In this document: positions 17,381 to 25,203 of the stretch, piece by piece
Position numbering within the stretch: position 1 is the first letter of the stretch
Layout of the letters: each line of letters starts with the position of its first letter
DNA from: Spyradocola sp050942925
GTDB lineage: Bacteria > Bacillota > Clostridia > Christensenellales > UBA1750
Reading direction: 5' to 3'
DNA length: 49,786 nucleotides
NCBI GenBank assembly: GCA_050942925.1
Contig: JBMNOF010000008.1
Span: 1 to 49,786, forward strand
Notes under the pieces: generated by a model
Told to the model about the DNA's origin: nothing
Database searches by the model: none
The model's input: only the letters and a program-made list of their open reading frames with translations
Program-made: the position numbers and the translations under genes

Positions 17381-18094
17381 TCACGTCTGCGCGAAATCCT
17401 CGCTCCGCGCAATTTCCCGCAGGCGGAACCCCAATCCGTCGCAGGAAACCTGGTGGTAGATGACGCCATTCCTCTCCCCGGAGAAGGCGCCGCGAAGCCC
17501 TTCCGCGTGGAGATGCCCGTATACGCAATGCCGAACGCCATAGCGCTCCAACAATTCCGTAAAGCCGCTGTCCTCCTGCCGCTCGTTAAAGGGTGGATAG
17601 TGCAGCATGACGATGATCGGCAGCCCCGGGCCTTTGCGCGCCGCATCCTGGAGGGAGAGCTCCAAGCGGAGCACTTCCCGCCGGTAAATCTTGAGATCCT
17701 GCGCGTTGGAGTTGGGGTTGGCGATGGTCCAACCGCGGGTGCCGGCAAAGGCAATGCCCTGCAGAACGCGCGCATCGTTCTGCAGGGCATAATTTCCCTC
17801 GGGCAGAAGAGCGCGCAGGCGCGTGAGAGATGACCACCAGTAGTCGTGGTTGCCGCGCAGAAAGAGCTTTTGCCCCGGCAGCGCGCAGACGGCGGCGATG
17901 TCCTGCGCCGCCTCGTCCAGCGTCATGGCCCAGGAAAGGTCCCCCGGCAGCAGAACCACGTCCTCCGGCAGGACGCGCTCCTGCCAGTCCTGGCAGATCT
18001 TCTCGAAATGCCGTTCCCAATGTGCGCCGAAGACATCCATAGGCTTTCCCTGGCTTCCAGGCAAATGGAGGTCTCCGATCGCAAACACGCGCAT
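17381..18094 (-). CDS. Calcineurin-like metallophosphoesterase
   Basis: Cytoplasmic phosphoesterase of 237 residues with the full metal-binding set in order: GDLHL at the N-terminus, GDLSWAM, GNHDYWW, the lone His in MLHYPPF and GHLH near the C-terminus. The substrate is unknown; the family covers nucleotide, protein and phospholipid esters. Start chosen at ATG 18094 because AAAGGAG lies 8 nt upstream; an in-frame codon 27 bases earlier lacks such a site. It follows the acidic zinc-ribbon gene by 23 bases, so the two form an operon ending at the terminator at 17322-17364. Confidence 0.88.
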   Translation of the reverse strand: MRVFAIGDLHLPGSQGKPMDVFGAHWERHFEKICQDWQERVLPEDVVLLPGDLSWAMTLDEAAQDIAAVCALPGQKLFLRGNHDYWWSSLTRLRALLPEGNYALQNDARVLQGIAFAGTRGWTIANPNSNAQDLKIYRREVLRLELSLQDAARKGPGLPIIVMLHYPPFNERQEDSGFTELLERYGVRHCVYGHLHAEGLRGAFSGERNGVIYHQVSCDGLGFRLREIARSEDFAQT

Positions 18095-18117
18095 GGATTC
18101 CGCTCCTTTCGTGGTCC

Positions 18118-18534
18118 TCACTTCCGGCGAGGCTCTTCGGGCTTCTCCTTCTCGTCTTCCTCTTCTTCCAGGTCGTCGTCCATGCCGAGTTCCTTGTGGA
18201 TCTCGCTGTACTCGTTGGAGGGGATGTCCTCATCGACGTCGATGTCGATCTCCTCCAATTCGCTGGTGGCTTCCAGCGCCGTCACATCGCTCTCCTCGGG
18301 CATGGTCTCCTCTTCTCCGACATCCGTGACACCGCCCTCCTGGAGCTTGAGCTCCTTCAGGCACGACGCGCACAGCTCTTCCCCGGGCACGACCGGGCGT
18401 TCGCCGCATGCAGAGCACAGCTCCAGCTCTTCATGCTCGTCCTCTCCCCGCATTTCGCGCTTGCACACCGAACAGTAGCGCTCGGTGTCGGGTATGTAGT
18501 TCAGTTCGCAGCGCGGGCACTTGATATACCCCAT
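18118..18534 (-). CDS. Acidic zinc-ribbon protein of unknown function
   Basis: A 138-residue protein that starts MGYIKCPRCELNYI. Two CxxC pairs near the N-terminus (CPRC and CSVC) and two more near residues 40-60 (CSAC and CASC) suggest two zinc knuckles. The rest is extremely acidic (runs of Glu and Asp) and probably disordered, with a basic tail PRRK. Start at ATG 18534 with GGAGGG 7-8 nt upstream. It is the first gene of a two-gene operon with the metallophosphoesterase. It may be an adaptor or nucleic-acid-associated protein, but I do not recognise a characterised relative. Confidence 0.75.
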   Translation of the reverse strand: MGYIKCPRCELNYIPDTERYCSVCKREMRGEDEHEELELCSACGERPVVPGEELCASCLKELKLQEGGVTDVGEEETMPEESDVTALEATSELEEIDIDVDEDIPSNEYSEIHKELGMDDDLEEEEDEKEKPEEPRRK

Positions 18535-18679
18535 AACGATCCCTCCAGATCCTTTTTCCAATGGCTTTGCAGCACCATATGTTGGACGTGGAAACAGCGT
18601 GCATGGAAACCGCTGAAAAAACGGATTCCCACGCCCTTTTCTGCCTGTGCCGCCGCTTCATCCTTTTTTATCGGTGTTC

Positions 18680-18708
18680 ATTATATAACGAACCGCAGCC
18701 GTATGCAA
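18680..18708 (-). promoter_or_regulatory. Probable promoter of the zinc-ribbon operon
   Basis: Minus strand: TTGCAT (18703-18708), 17 bases, TATAAT (18680-18685). The -10 is perfect, the -35 only partial. It implies a 5' leader of about 140 nt before the gene at 18534. Confidence 0.55.
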
Positions 18709-18860
18709 GCACAACTCTCTGCGTTTTCCGAAAAACTCCATTCTTAACATTTGTGCAGCGATCGTTTATTTATGTCATCATAATATTTCCAAATGCCGCT
18801 TTGTCCAGGATTCCGGCATTTATGTTCAAAATTTCTTCGTTTTATTTTACAAAAACTTTA

Positions 18861-18889
18861 TTGACGAAAGAAAGGGCCCGTGCTATATT
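18861..18889 (+). promoter_or_regulatory. Strong promoter upstream of the methyltransferase leader
   Basis: TTGACG (18861-18866), a 17-base spacer and TATATT (18884-18889), each 5 of 6 to consensus. Transcription would start near 18896, leaving about 200 nt before the gene at 19094. Confidence 0.75.
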
Positions 18890-19008
18890 AATCCATGACA
18901 GGTTGCCTTCTTTCGATTCATATCCTTTTAAAATCCTATCTTTGTCCTATTTGCTGATTTGTCAGCTCACTTCTATCGTCCTATCCAGAGGTGCCTGTGT
19001 TGAATGCC

Positions 19009-19033
19009 GCGGTCAATTGCTAGAATTGACCGC
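19009..19033 (+). promoter_or_regulatory. Leader hairpin 1 (terminator-like)
   Basis: A perfect 10-bp stem, GCGGTCAATT with AATTGACCGC, around the loop GCTAG, followed by CTTTTCTTT. Its position about 110 nt into the transcript suggests premature termination or a processed small RNA. The T-run is interrupted, so it may be a weak terminator. Confidence 0.55.
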
Positions 19034-19051
19034 CTTTTCTTTGTCTATGCA

Positions 19052-19078
19052 GGGCGCCGGAATTGCGGCCCCTTTTTT
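19052..19078 (+). promoter_or_regulatory. Leader hairpin 2 (attenuator candidate)
   Basis: GGGCGC pairs with GCG-G-CCC (one bulge) and is followed by six T, ending just before the ribosome site GGAGG of the methyltransferase gene. A terminator in this place is the usual layout of transcription attenuation. Confidence 0.45.
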
Positions 19079-19093
19079 ACGGAGGAATGGCAA

Positions 19094-19672
19094 ATGTACG
19101 AGGCGGAACTCTTTTCTCAGCGCGTGCGCATAGCGGCCGCGCCAGGGCTCTTCTCCCCCCAAGCTGCGGACCGCGGGACCTTGGCCATGGCCGCGCAGGT
19201 GGAACTGCGGCCCGGTCAGCGGCTCTTGGACCTTGGGTGCGGGGCCGGTCTTATCGGGATCGCGGCGGCAAAGGTCCTGGGCGAGGAGGCCGTCGTCCTG
19301 ACGGACGTGGACCCGGCGGCCGTGCGCTGTGCGCGGGAAAACGCCGTGCGAAATGGCGTGCCCGGCGTACAGATCGTGCAGGGCGACGCGCTGGACGCGG
19401 TGGATGCGACGGGCTTTGATTGGATTCTTTCCAATCCTCCCTATCACGCGGATTTTTCCGTCCCCAAGCGCTTCATTGAAAAAGGTTTCAATCGATTAAA
19501 GCTGGGCGGCTCCCTGGTGATGGTGGTCAAGCGCCTGCCTTGGTACCGCAACAAGCTGACGGCCGTCTTTGGCGGCGTGCGCGTCTGCGAAAGCGATGGA
19601 TACTACGTTTTGACTGCCCAGCGCCGCACGATCCACTATGCCGAAAAAAAGATTCGGCCGAACAGAGCTTGA
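19094..19672 (+). CDS. RsmC/YbxB-like class I SAM-dependent methyltransferase
   Basis: A 192-residue cytoplasmic methyltransferase. It shows GLFSPQAADRGTLAMA (the RsmC-type entry motif), SAM motif I LLDLGCGAGLIGIAA (about 44-58), an acidic motif II TDVDP (70-74) and the catalytic NPPY at 114-117, which marks base-amino-group methylation. It is most like the single-domain rRNA (guanine-N2) methyltransferases. Start at ATG 19094, 8-9 nt after GGAGG; an in-frame ATG at 19004 would add 30 residues not typical of the family and running through the leader hairpins. It stands alone with its own promoter and a structured leader. Confidence 0.85.
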   Translation: MYEAELFSQRVRIAAAPGLFSPQAADRGTLAMAAQVELRPGQRLLDLGCGAGLIGIAAAKVLGEEAVVLTDVDPAAVRCARENAVRNGVPGVQIVQGDALDAVDATGFDWILSNPPYHADFSVPKRFIEKGFNRLKLGGSLVMVVKRLPWYRNKLTAVFGGVRVCESDGYYVLTAQRRTIHYAEKKIRPNRA

Positions 19673-19737
19673 ACCCTGTTCGGTCTCACCTTATTTTAAT
19701 AGGAAGGAATTCTGCATTTTCCCCCTTCTTTCCCCAT

Positions 19738-19779
19738 AGAAAAAGAGGGCTGGCGTTCCTGCGCCAGCTCTCTTTTTCT
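19738..19779. terminator. Bidirectional terminator between the methyltransferase and cyclophilin genes
   Basis: An 18-bp stem with one G-T pair, core GGCTGGCG/CGCCAGCT and loop TTCCTG, flanked by A-rich and T-rich arms on both sides. It can stop both convergent genes. The methyltransferase gene also ends in a shorter hairpin, CCGAACAG/CTGTTCGG, overlapping its stop. Confidence 0.85.
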
Positions 19780-19805
19780 GTGCGTATGCAGTGCTGGCGG
19801 GGCGC

Positions 19806-20318
19806 TTATTTGCGCTCCGGCTTGTATTCCTGCCCAAAGGTCTCCACCGTGACGCGCTCCATCACGGGGTAGTCCAGGGGACGGTCCGCGTAATCGGTCT
19901 TCAGCGCCGCAATGTGGTCCACGGCCTCGATGCCCTCGATCACCCGGCCAAAGGCCGCGTAAGCGCCGTCCAAGTAGGGCGCATCCGCGTGCATGATGAA
20001 AAACTGGGACCCTGCAGAGTTCGGCATCTGCGTGCGCGCCATGGAGATGACGCCGCGCTCGTGCTTGAGCGTGTTGACGAAGCCATTCTGGCGGAACTCG
20101 CCCTTGATGGTAAAGCCCGGGCCCCCCATGCCATTGCCCTGCGGATCTCCGCCCTGAATCATGAAGCCGGGGATGACGCGATGGAAGCCGAGCCCGTTGT
20201 AAAACCCGTCCTCACAGAGCTTGACAAAGGATGCGACGGTGTTGGGCGCGATCTCCGGGTAGAGCTCGATCTTCATGACGTCGCCGTTTTTCATCTGAAT
20301 GGTGACAATCGGATTCAT
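19806..20318 (-). CDS. Cyclophilin-type peptidyl-prolyl cis-trans isomerase
   Basis: A 170-residue single-domain PpiB-type foldase with no signal peptide, so cytoplasmic. The active-site pattern is present: FHRVIPGFMIQGGDPQGNG (catalytic Arg in FHRV), then MARTQMPNSAGSQFFI and FGRVIEG. The start at 20318 has GAGGGAGGG upstream. Monocistronic, with its own extended -10 promoter. Confidence 0.95.
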   Translation of the reverse strand: MNPIVTIQMKNGDVMKIELYPEIAPNTVASFVKLCEDGFYNGLGFHRVIPGFMIQGGDPQGNGMGGPGFTIKGEFRQNGFVNTLKHERGVISMARTQMPNSAGSQFFIMHADAPYLDGAYAAFGRVIEGIEAVDHIAALKTDYADRPLDYPVMERVTVETFGQEYKPERK

Positions 20319-20358
20319 GTCTTTCCCTCCCTCTTCCCTGTGCGGGAACTGTCTAACT

Positions 20359-20364
20359 ATTATA
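20359..20364 (-). promoter_or_regulatory. Extended -10 promoter of the cyclophilin gene
   Basis: TGCTATAAT on the minus strand gives an extended -10 with a perfect TATAAT at 20359-20364. No good -35 is seen at 17 bases, which extended -10 promoters do not need. Confidence 0.6.
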
Positions 20365-20396
20365 GCAGATCTGCCTGCGACGGGAAACCGTCGATT

Positions 20397-21704
20397 TTAG
20401 TGATACACCGGCAGCCACGAGCCATGGGCTTCGATCAGGTCGTCACACAGGGCCACGATGTCGTCGATCGAAAGCTCCGATGCCGTGTGCGGGTCCAGGA
20501 GCGCCGCCTGGTAGATGAAATCCTTCTTCCGCGTCAGCGCCGCTTCAATGGTCAGGAGCTGCACGTTGATGTTCGTACGGTTGAGCGCGGCGCACTGGGG
20601 CGGAAGGTTGCCGACATAGGTCGGCACAACGCCGGACTTGTCCACCATGCACGGCACTTCGACCACGGCTTCTGCGGGAAGGTTGGGGATGAGACCCGTG
20701 TTCAGCACATTTCCGCCGAACTTATAGGGCACGTTCGTCTCCATGGCCTCCATGATGCGGGAAGCGTACTCCTTGGAGCGCTCATGGGTGAGGTCGTGCT
20801 TCTCCACCAGCTCCTGCCGCATCTTGCTCCACTTCTCAATTTGCTGCACGCAGCGGCGGGGATACTCATCCAACGGGATGTTGAAGCGCTCGATGAGCTC
20901 GGGATACTTGTCCTTGATGAAATAGGGCATGTACTCCGCATTGTGTTCCGACGACTCGGTGACATAGTAGCCAAAGCGCTTCATGATTTCATAGCGAACC
21001 ATGTCGTTGTGCTTTTCCTCCCGCGCGGCGGCGCGGGCCTTGATCTCCGGGTAGAGGTCCTTTCCATCGTGGGTGATCTCCAGCAGCCAGGCCTGGTGGT
21101 TGATTCCCGCAATCTTCCACTGCACAAGGTCGTCGTAGGGCATGTTCAACCCCTCGAGCAGTCGCTGCGCGCAGACCTGCACGCTGTGGCACAGGCCCAC
21201 GGTCTTGATGCCCGTCCCTCGCAGCATGGCGCCGGTGAGCATGGCCATGGGGTTGGTGTAGTTGAGGAACCAGGCGTCCGGGCAGACCTCCTCCATGTCG
21301 CGGGCAAAGTCGAGCATGACGGGGATGGTGCGCAATGCGCGGAAGATGCCGCCGATGCCCAAGGTATCGGCGATGGTCTGGCGCAAGCCGTACTTCTTGG
21401 GAACTTCAAAATCCGTGATGGTGCAGGGGTCGTAGAGGCCGACCTGGATGGCGTTGACCACGTAGTTCGCGCCGCGAAGGGCATCTTTTCGATTCTCCAC
21501 CCCCAAGTACGTCTCGATGTGCGCCTTGTTTCCGCAGTTGCGGTTGAGGTTTTCCAGCATGAGCCGGGAATCCTCCAGCCGCTGCGCATCGATGTCGTAA
21601 AGGGCGATCGTGCTTTCGGAAAGGGCCGGCGTCATCATGGCATCCCCCAGCACATTCTTGGCAAACACGGTGCTACCCGCACCCATAAAGGTAATTTTCG
21701 GCAT
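20397..21704 (-). CDS. melA: Glycoside hydrolase family 4, probable alpha-galactosidase
   Basis: NAD- and divalent-metal-dependent intracellular glycosidase that uses a redox elimination mechanism. The 435-residue protein begins with the Rossmann motif FMGAGSTVF, has the metal/substrate motif GLCHSVQ (Cys and His) near residue 173, NYTNPMAM and GINHQAW. The CHSV form is most like the alpha-galactosidase branch rather than maltose-6'-phosphate hydrolases; the substrate is not proven. Start at ATG 21704 because AGGAGG lies 8 nt upstream. No transporter or kinase gene adjoins it. Upstream lie a weak -35 and two direct repeats, suggesting an activator-dependent promoter. Confidence 0.88.
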   Translation of the reverse strand: MPKITFMGAGSTVFAKNVLGDAMMTPALSESTIALYDIDAQRLEDSRLMLENLNRNCGNKAHIETYLGVENRKDALRGANYVVNAIQVGLYDPCTITDFEVPKKYGLRQTIADTLGIGGIFRALRTIPVMLDFARDMEEVCPDAWFLNYTNPMAMLTGAMLRGTGIKTVGLCHSVQVCAQRLLEGLNMPYDDLVQWKIAGINHQAWLLEITHDGKDLYPEIKARAAAREEKHNDMVRYEIMKRFGYYVTESSEHNAEYMPYFIKDKYPELIERFNIPLDEYPRRCVQQIEKWSKMRQELVEKHDLTHERSKEYASRIMEAMETNVPYKFGGNVLNTGLIPNLPAEAVVEVPCMVDKSGVVPTYVGNLPPQCAALNRTNINVQLLTIEAALTRKKDFIYQAALLDPHTASELSIDDIVALCDDLIEAHGSWLPVYH

Positions 21705-21751
21705 ACCATTTTCCTCCTGTGAACGGTGTTCTGTTTTTTCCCTGTGCTTTG

Positions 21752-21780
21752 AGGATAGCAAACCCTGGAGACGTTCACCA
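21752..21780 (-). promoter_or_regulatory. Activator-dependent promoter of the GH4 gene
   Basis: Minus strand: poor -35 TGGTGA (21775-21780), 17 bases, TATCCT (21752-21757) preceded by TGC. The weak -35 overlaps the nearer of two direct repeats by two bases, the arrangement of AraC-type class II activation. Confidence 0.5.
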
Positions 21781-21813
21781 TGGGAAAATGAGGGATTTGA
21801 CATGGAAAAATGA
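21779..21813 (-). repeat. Pair of 13-bp direct repeats 22 bp apart upstream of the GH4 gene
   Basis: Plus-strand copies CATGGGAAAATGA (21779-21791) and CATGGAAAAATGA (21801-21813) differ at one base and start 22 bp apart, two turns of DNA. They are likely half-sites for an AraC-family activator; no such regulator gene is in the window. Confidence 0.6.
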
Positions 21814-21821
21814 TGGATCTT

Positions 21822-23924
21822 TTAGGCGTGTCTGCGCACCAGGCGCAGGATGCAAACGGTCATGTCGTCCGAATGCTTGCCGACCGCCCGCGCCTGCCCG
21901 ATGAGACGCCGTGCGGCGCCATCCGCATCTCGCAGGTCCAGGGCGAGAATCGCCTCGGTCAGCCAGGCCTCGTTTCCGCCCACGGCGTCCATCACCCCGT
22001 CCGAGAGCAGAATCAATGCGTCTCCGTCCTGCATCTTGAGCTGTGTGACGGAAGGCTTGACCTTGTCCACGATCCCCATGGGCAGCGCATCCCCGGCTAT
22101 GGACAACAGCCGCCGTCCCCGCCGGATGTAAGAGGGGACCGCTCCGATCTTCATGGCGCGCAGGGTTCCGCGCGTAAGGTCGATCAGCATCAAGTCCATC
22201 GTGGAAAAGCACTCCTCCTTGTTCCTGTGGAGGAGCAGGTCATTGACGCCGCTGAGCGCGGCCTCCGGTTCAAACCTGGCCAAGAGAAAATCTTCCATCA
22301 AATCGATCGCCGCACGGCTCTCGGCCTGGGCGCGCAGGCCGTGGCCCATGCCGTCGGCCAAGGCTGCCATGTACTGCCCATCCGGAAGCTGCACGGTGGT
22401 CAGCGTGTCGCCGCAGGGCTCGCTTCCGTCCGGCGCAAGGGACGCATAGCCCGCATGAATCTCAAATGCCTCCGCCTCCTCCATCGTGAGCGCGCAGGGT
22501 CCCTCCTTGGGGCAAAATCCTTCCCGGCTGGCGCGCATGGGCGCGCCGGCCGCTGCGGAAACGATCTGCCGCAGGCGCTTATCGCACAAACCGTCGCGCT
22601 GCCGGCAATGCACTTGCAGGTGGACGCGGCACTTCTCCCCTACGCGCTGGGCGCGGACGCCCTCGACGCGGATGTGGGCGGCGTCCAGATCCTGCGCGAT
22701 CTCCCGCGAGAGCTCGGGCAAATCCTGCACGGGGGTGCGCAGATCCTCCGCCATGGCGCGCAGCGCGGCGCCCACTGCCGCGTAGGGTCCGCCCGACCCG
22801 CTCGCCGCAAGTGCCCGCGCCATCCGGCCATAGAGGGCGGCATACTGCTGAATCTTTTCGCTCATCTCGCCGCGCAGGCCGCCCTGCGTCATCGCGGCAA
22901 AGCGCCGCACGCGCTCCTCCCGGCTGACAAAGGCGCGCAGCCTCTCCCACACGCTCTCGCGCACGCTGAGGAATGCGGCACAGGCGCACACGCCCTCCAC
23001 GGCCCGCTGCCAGGTGAGAAAACGCGCGTCCAACGCCCCGGCCAGCACGAGCGCCACCGGCAGGGATGCCGCCGCCCCCCACTTGCCGAGCCGGGCAAAC
23101 AATCCGGGCAACAGGCCGGCCAAAACCATCCCCGGCAGCAGATAGGGCGCTTCCGGCTGGGTGACGCCCAGCAGCAGGCCCGTCACCGCGCCGACCGCTG
23201 CGCCCATCCCCGCGCCGCAGAGCCATCCCGCCCCGATGCAAAGAAAGAGCAGCGCTGCCAACACCGGAGAGAATCCCCATGGCGCGAGCTGGCGAAAGCC
23301 CGTCAACACCCCGGCGGCAAGCAGGGAGAGGCTGATGATCTCTTCCGGGGAAAGGATCTCTCGGTCCTGCAAGCGAACGCGCAGAGCCGTGGCGTACATG
23401 CGCGCCAAAACCATCGCCGTCAGTCCGCCCGCCGCGGCCATGATGTGGTCGTAGAGATTCTGCGCAAACAGCAGCGGCAGCAGGTAAGCGGAGAGCCCCG
23501 CCGCAAGGACGCAGGTCAAATCATTCGGCTTAAGGTTGGTCAACCGCAGCGCGGCATACAGCGCAAACAGGAGCGCACAGGCCAAAAGCGTTGCGGGGGA
23601 ACCGGCAATCAATGCCCCCAGCGCACAGCCCGCCGCCGCATACGTCACAGACCTGCCGCGCATCATGGCCCCGGCCAGGAGCGCCGGCGCAAAGGGCATG
23701 GCCCCGCCCGTGAGCTTTCCCTGCGCGCCAAAGAGGCACAGCAGGAGCACCGGAACCCCTTGCCGAAGGCTTGTCCCTGCGCGGCTCTCCAAAAATGCCT
23801 GTATCCGTTCCTCCAGCTTTAGGTCCGAAAGGACCGTTCCCCGGCGGTCCGTGTTCATGCTCCACACGCGCGTCCGACGGTTCTTGGCCGGTTGGGTCAT
23901 CGGCCGCACCTCCCTTTTCTGCAT
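21822..23924 (-). CDS. spoIIE: Stage II sporulation protein E (SpoIIE) serine phosphatase
   Basis: Membrane-bound PP2C-type phosphatase that dephosphorylates the anti-anti-sigma factor SpoIIAA and so activates sigma-F in the forespore. The 700-residue protein has an N-terminal basic segment, about ten membrane helices (about 45-300), a regulatory/FtsZ-interaction region and a C-terminal phosphatase with CGDTLTT, LADGMGHGLRA, LLSDGVMDAVGG and KHSDDMTV. Start at ATG 23924 with AGGAG 8 nt upstream; ATG 23900, also with GGGAGG, is an equal alternative. No terminator is evident before the GH4 gene. Its presence places the organism in an endospore-forming lineage. Confidence 0.95.
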   Translation of the reverse strand: MQKREVRPMTQPAKNRRTRVWSMNTDRRGTVLSDLKLEERIQAFLESRAGTSLRQGVPVLLLCLFGAQGKLTGGAMPFAPALLAGAMMRGRSVTYAAAGCALGALIAGSPATLLACALLFALYAALRLTNLKPNDLTCVLAAGLSAYLLPLLFAQNLYDHIMAAAGGLTAMVLARMYATALRVRLQDREILSPEEIISLSLLAAGVLTGFRQLAPWGFSPVLAALLFLCIGAGWLCGAGMGAAVGAVTGLLLGVTQPEAPYLLPGMVLAGLLPGLFARLGKWGAAASLPVALVLAGALDARFLTWQRAVEGVCACAAFLSVRESVWERLRAFVSREERVRRFAAMTQGGLRGEMSEKIQQYAALYGRMARALAASGSGGPYAAVGAALRAMAEDLRTPVQDLPELSREIAQDLDAAHIRVEGVRAQRVGEKCRVHLQVHCRQRDGLCDKRLRQIVSAAAGAPMRASREGFCPKEGPCALTMEEAEAFEIHAGYASLAPDGSEPCGDTLTTVQLPDGQYMAALADGMGHGLRAQAESRAAIDLMEDFLLARFEPEAALSGVNDLLLHRNKEECFSTMDLMLIDLTRGTLRAMKIGAVPSYIRRGRRLLSIAGDALPMGIVDKVKPSVTQLKMQDGDALILLSDGVMDAVGGNEAWLTEAILALDLRDADGAARRLIGQARAVGKHSDDMTVCILRLVRRHA

Positions 23925-24043
23925 CGGTTTCTCTCCTAAGACTCTACGGCAGGGCGTGCGCGTTCTTTGTCGTTCGGGTGCAGAAAGAATCCCCGTTTCC
24001 CGCCATTTCCCCGAAGCCTCTGCGAGCGGAGACGACGCGCGTA

Positions 24044-24073
24044 TTGACAAGGCCCCCTGTTTTGTCGTATTGT
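24044..24073 (+). promoter_or_regulatory. Promoter of the radical SAM gene
   Basis: TTGACA (24044-24049), an 18-base spacer and TATTGT (24068-24073), about 75 bases before the start codon. Confidence 0.6.
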
Positions 24074-24154
24074 GTTAGGAGCGGGGCAAAGAGCCCCGTT
24101 TCTACAGAGAGAATGGGTGCAATTCTATAGACCGAAAGAACGAAGGGAACGTGC

Positions 24155-25138
24155 ATGGCTGGGATCTTCAAACTGACCTCTGGCGGCCTGATGGTGAACT
24201 ACCGCTGCTCCGCGCGATGTGGACATTGCCTTTACTACTGCTCTCCGGACCGGGAAGGGGCGTATATTTCCCCGGATTTGGCCCGGAAGGTCTTTGTGCG
24301 CGTGCGGGAATTGGGCACGCCCTCCATGCACATCAGCGGTGGGGAGCCTTTCCTGGAAGAAGATAAGCTCTGCGCGGTCCTGCAAGCGGCGCAAGAGGTG
24401 GAAATGCCCATCGATTACATCGAAACCTCTTCTTCCTTTGTGACGGACGAGGAGTCGGCCTTGCGTTCTGTCCTCCGCGTGCGGGAGCTGGGCGTCCGGA
24501 CGCTGAGCCTTTCCATCTCGCCCTACCACAACGAGTTCATCCCCATGGACAAGGTTTTGACGCTCTCCCAGGCCTGCCGGGAAGCGGGGGTCACGCCCTC
24601 CATGTGGATCGACGAGTTCTTTCCGGACATGACGGCCTTGCCTACGAATGTCGCGCACAGCCGTGCGGAATACGAAGCCTACTTTGGCAAGAACTATTGG
24701 GCGCAGCTCCGGCCCCGGTTCGGCCTGCAGATGCTGGGCCGCGCGCTAAAGACCCACGCCAAGGACATGCCCACCGTCTCCACCTCGCGCATCCCGCACA
24801 TGGGGCGCTCCTGTGCCGAGTTGGGCAGTCTCTCCCATTACCACATCGACCTGTACGGCCGCTACATTCCCCCGAGCTGTCCGGGCCTCTCCCTGCCGCT
24901 CTCTGCGCTGGGCGTGGAACTGGACCCGGCGGTCTATCCCGTGTATACGCGCCTTGCGCAGGACCCGCGCAGCCTTCTGGATTTTTGCAAGGCGCACGGC
25001 TTTCTTCCCCAGGGCAGCTATTACAACCGCTGCCATCTCTGCCAGGACATGCGCCTGTTTCTGTACAAGACCTTTCCCGGCGCTTTTCCGGAGTTGGCGC
25101 CCGCTTCCTTCTACGAGGCCATCATCGCGGAATCTTAA
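24155..25138 (+). CDS. Radical SAM protein with probable auxiliary cluster, unknown substrate
   Basis: A 327-residue enzyme with the radical SAM motif C18-x3-C22-x2-C25 (CSARCGHC) and the SAM-binding SGGEPF at 61-66. The C-terminal third holds further cysteines at 220, 242, 293 and 296 (NRCHLC), spaced like a Twitch/SPASM-type auxiliary iron-sulfur site. No peptide precursor, transporter or partner dehydrogenase lies next to it, so peptide maturation is only one option. GAAGGGAA precedes the ATG. It has its own promoter, and the promoter of the following sulfhydrylase gene begins two bases after its stop. I do not recognise a characterised subfamily. Confidence 0.85.
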   Translation: MAGIFKLTSGGLMVNYRCSARCGHCLYYCSPDREGAYISPDLARKVFVRVRELGTPSMHISGGEPFLEEDKLCAVLQAAQEVEMPIDYIETSSSFVTDEESALRSVLRVRELGVRTLSLSISPYHNEFIPMDKVLTLSQACREAGVTPSMWIDEFFPDMTALPTNVAHSRAEYEAYFGKNYWAQLRPRFGLQMLGRALKTHAKDMPTVSTSRIPHMGRSCAELGSLSHYHIDLYGRYIPPSCPGLSLPLSALGVELDPAVYPVYTRLAQDPRSLLDFCKAHGFLPQGSYYNRCHLCQDMRLFLYKTFPGAFPELAPASFYEAIIAES

Positions 25139-25139
25139 A

Positions 25140-25168
25140 TTGAAAATGTGCGCCAACGCGTGTATAGT
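25140..25168 (+). promoter_or_regulatory. Promoter of the O-acetylhomoserine sulfhydrylase gene
   Basis: TTGAAA (25140-25145), 17 bases, TATAGT (25163-25168); both boxes are 5 of 6. It lies directly after the radical SAM stop, so the two genes need not be co-transcribed. Confidence 0.7.
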
Positions 25169-25203
25169 AATACATAACATCGAAAATGAGGAGGTCAAGG
25201 CCC

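Larger units (their letters stand above)
18535..19093. other. AT-rich intergenic region with divergent promoters and a long leader
   Basis: This 559-base stretch holds no gene that I can support. It contains the promoter of the zinc-ribbon operon facing left (with a leader of about 140 nt), the methyltransferase promoter facing right, and two hairpins in the leader of the latter. Between 18710 and 18860 I see only AT-rich DNA. Confidence 0.6.

Noticed and set aside
20375..20390. Hairpin CGACGG/CCGTCG after the GH4 gene as a terminator
   Set aside because: The stem is only 6 bp and no T-run follows on either strand, so I do not call a terminator.
25100..25203. S-box (SAM) riboswitch or T-box before metY
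   Set aside because: Only about 30 nt lie between the expected transcription start and the gene, too short for either element.
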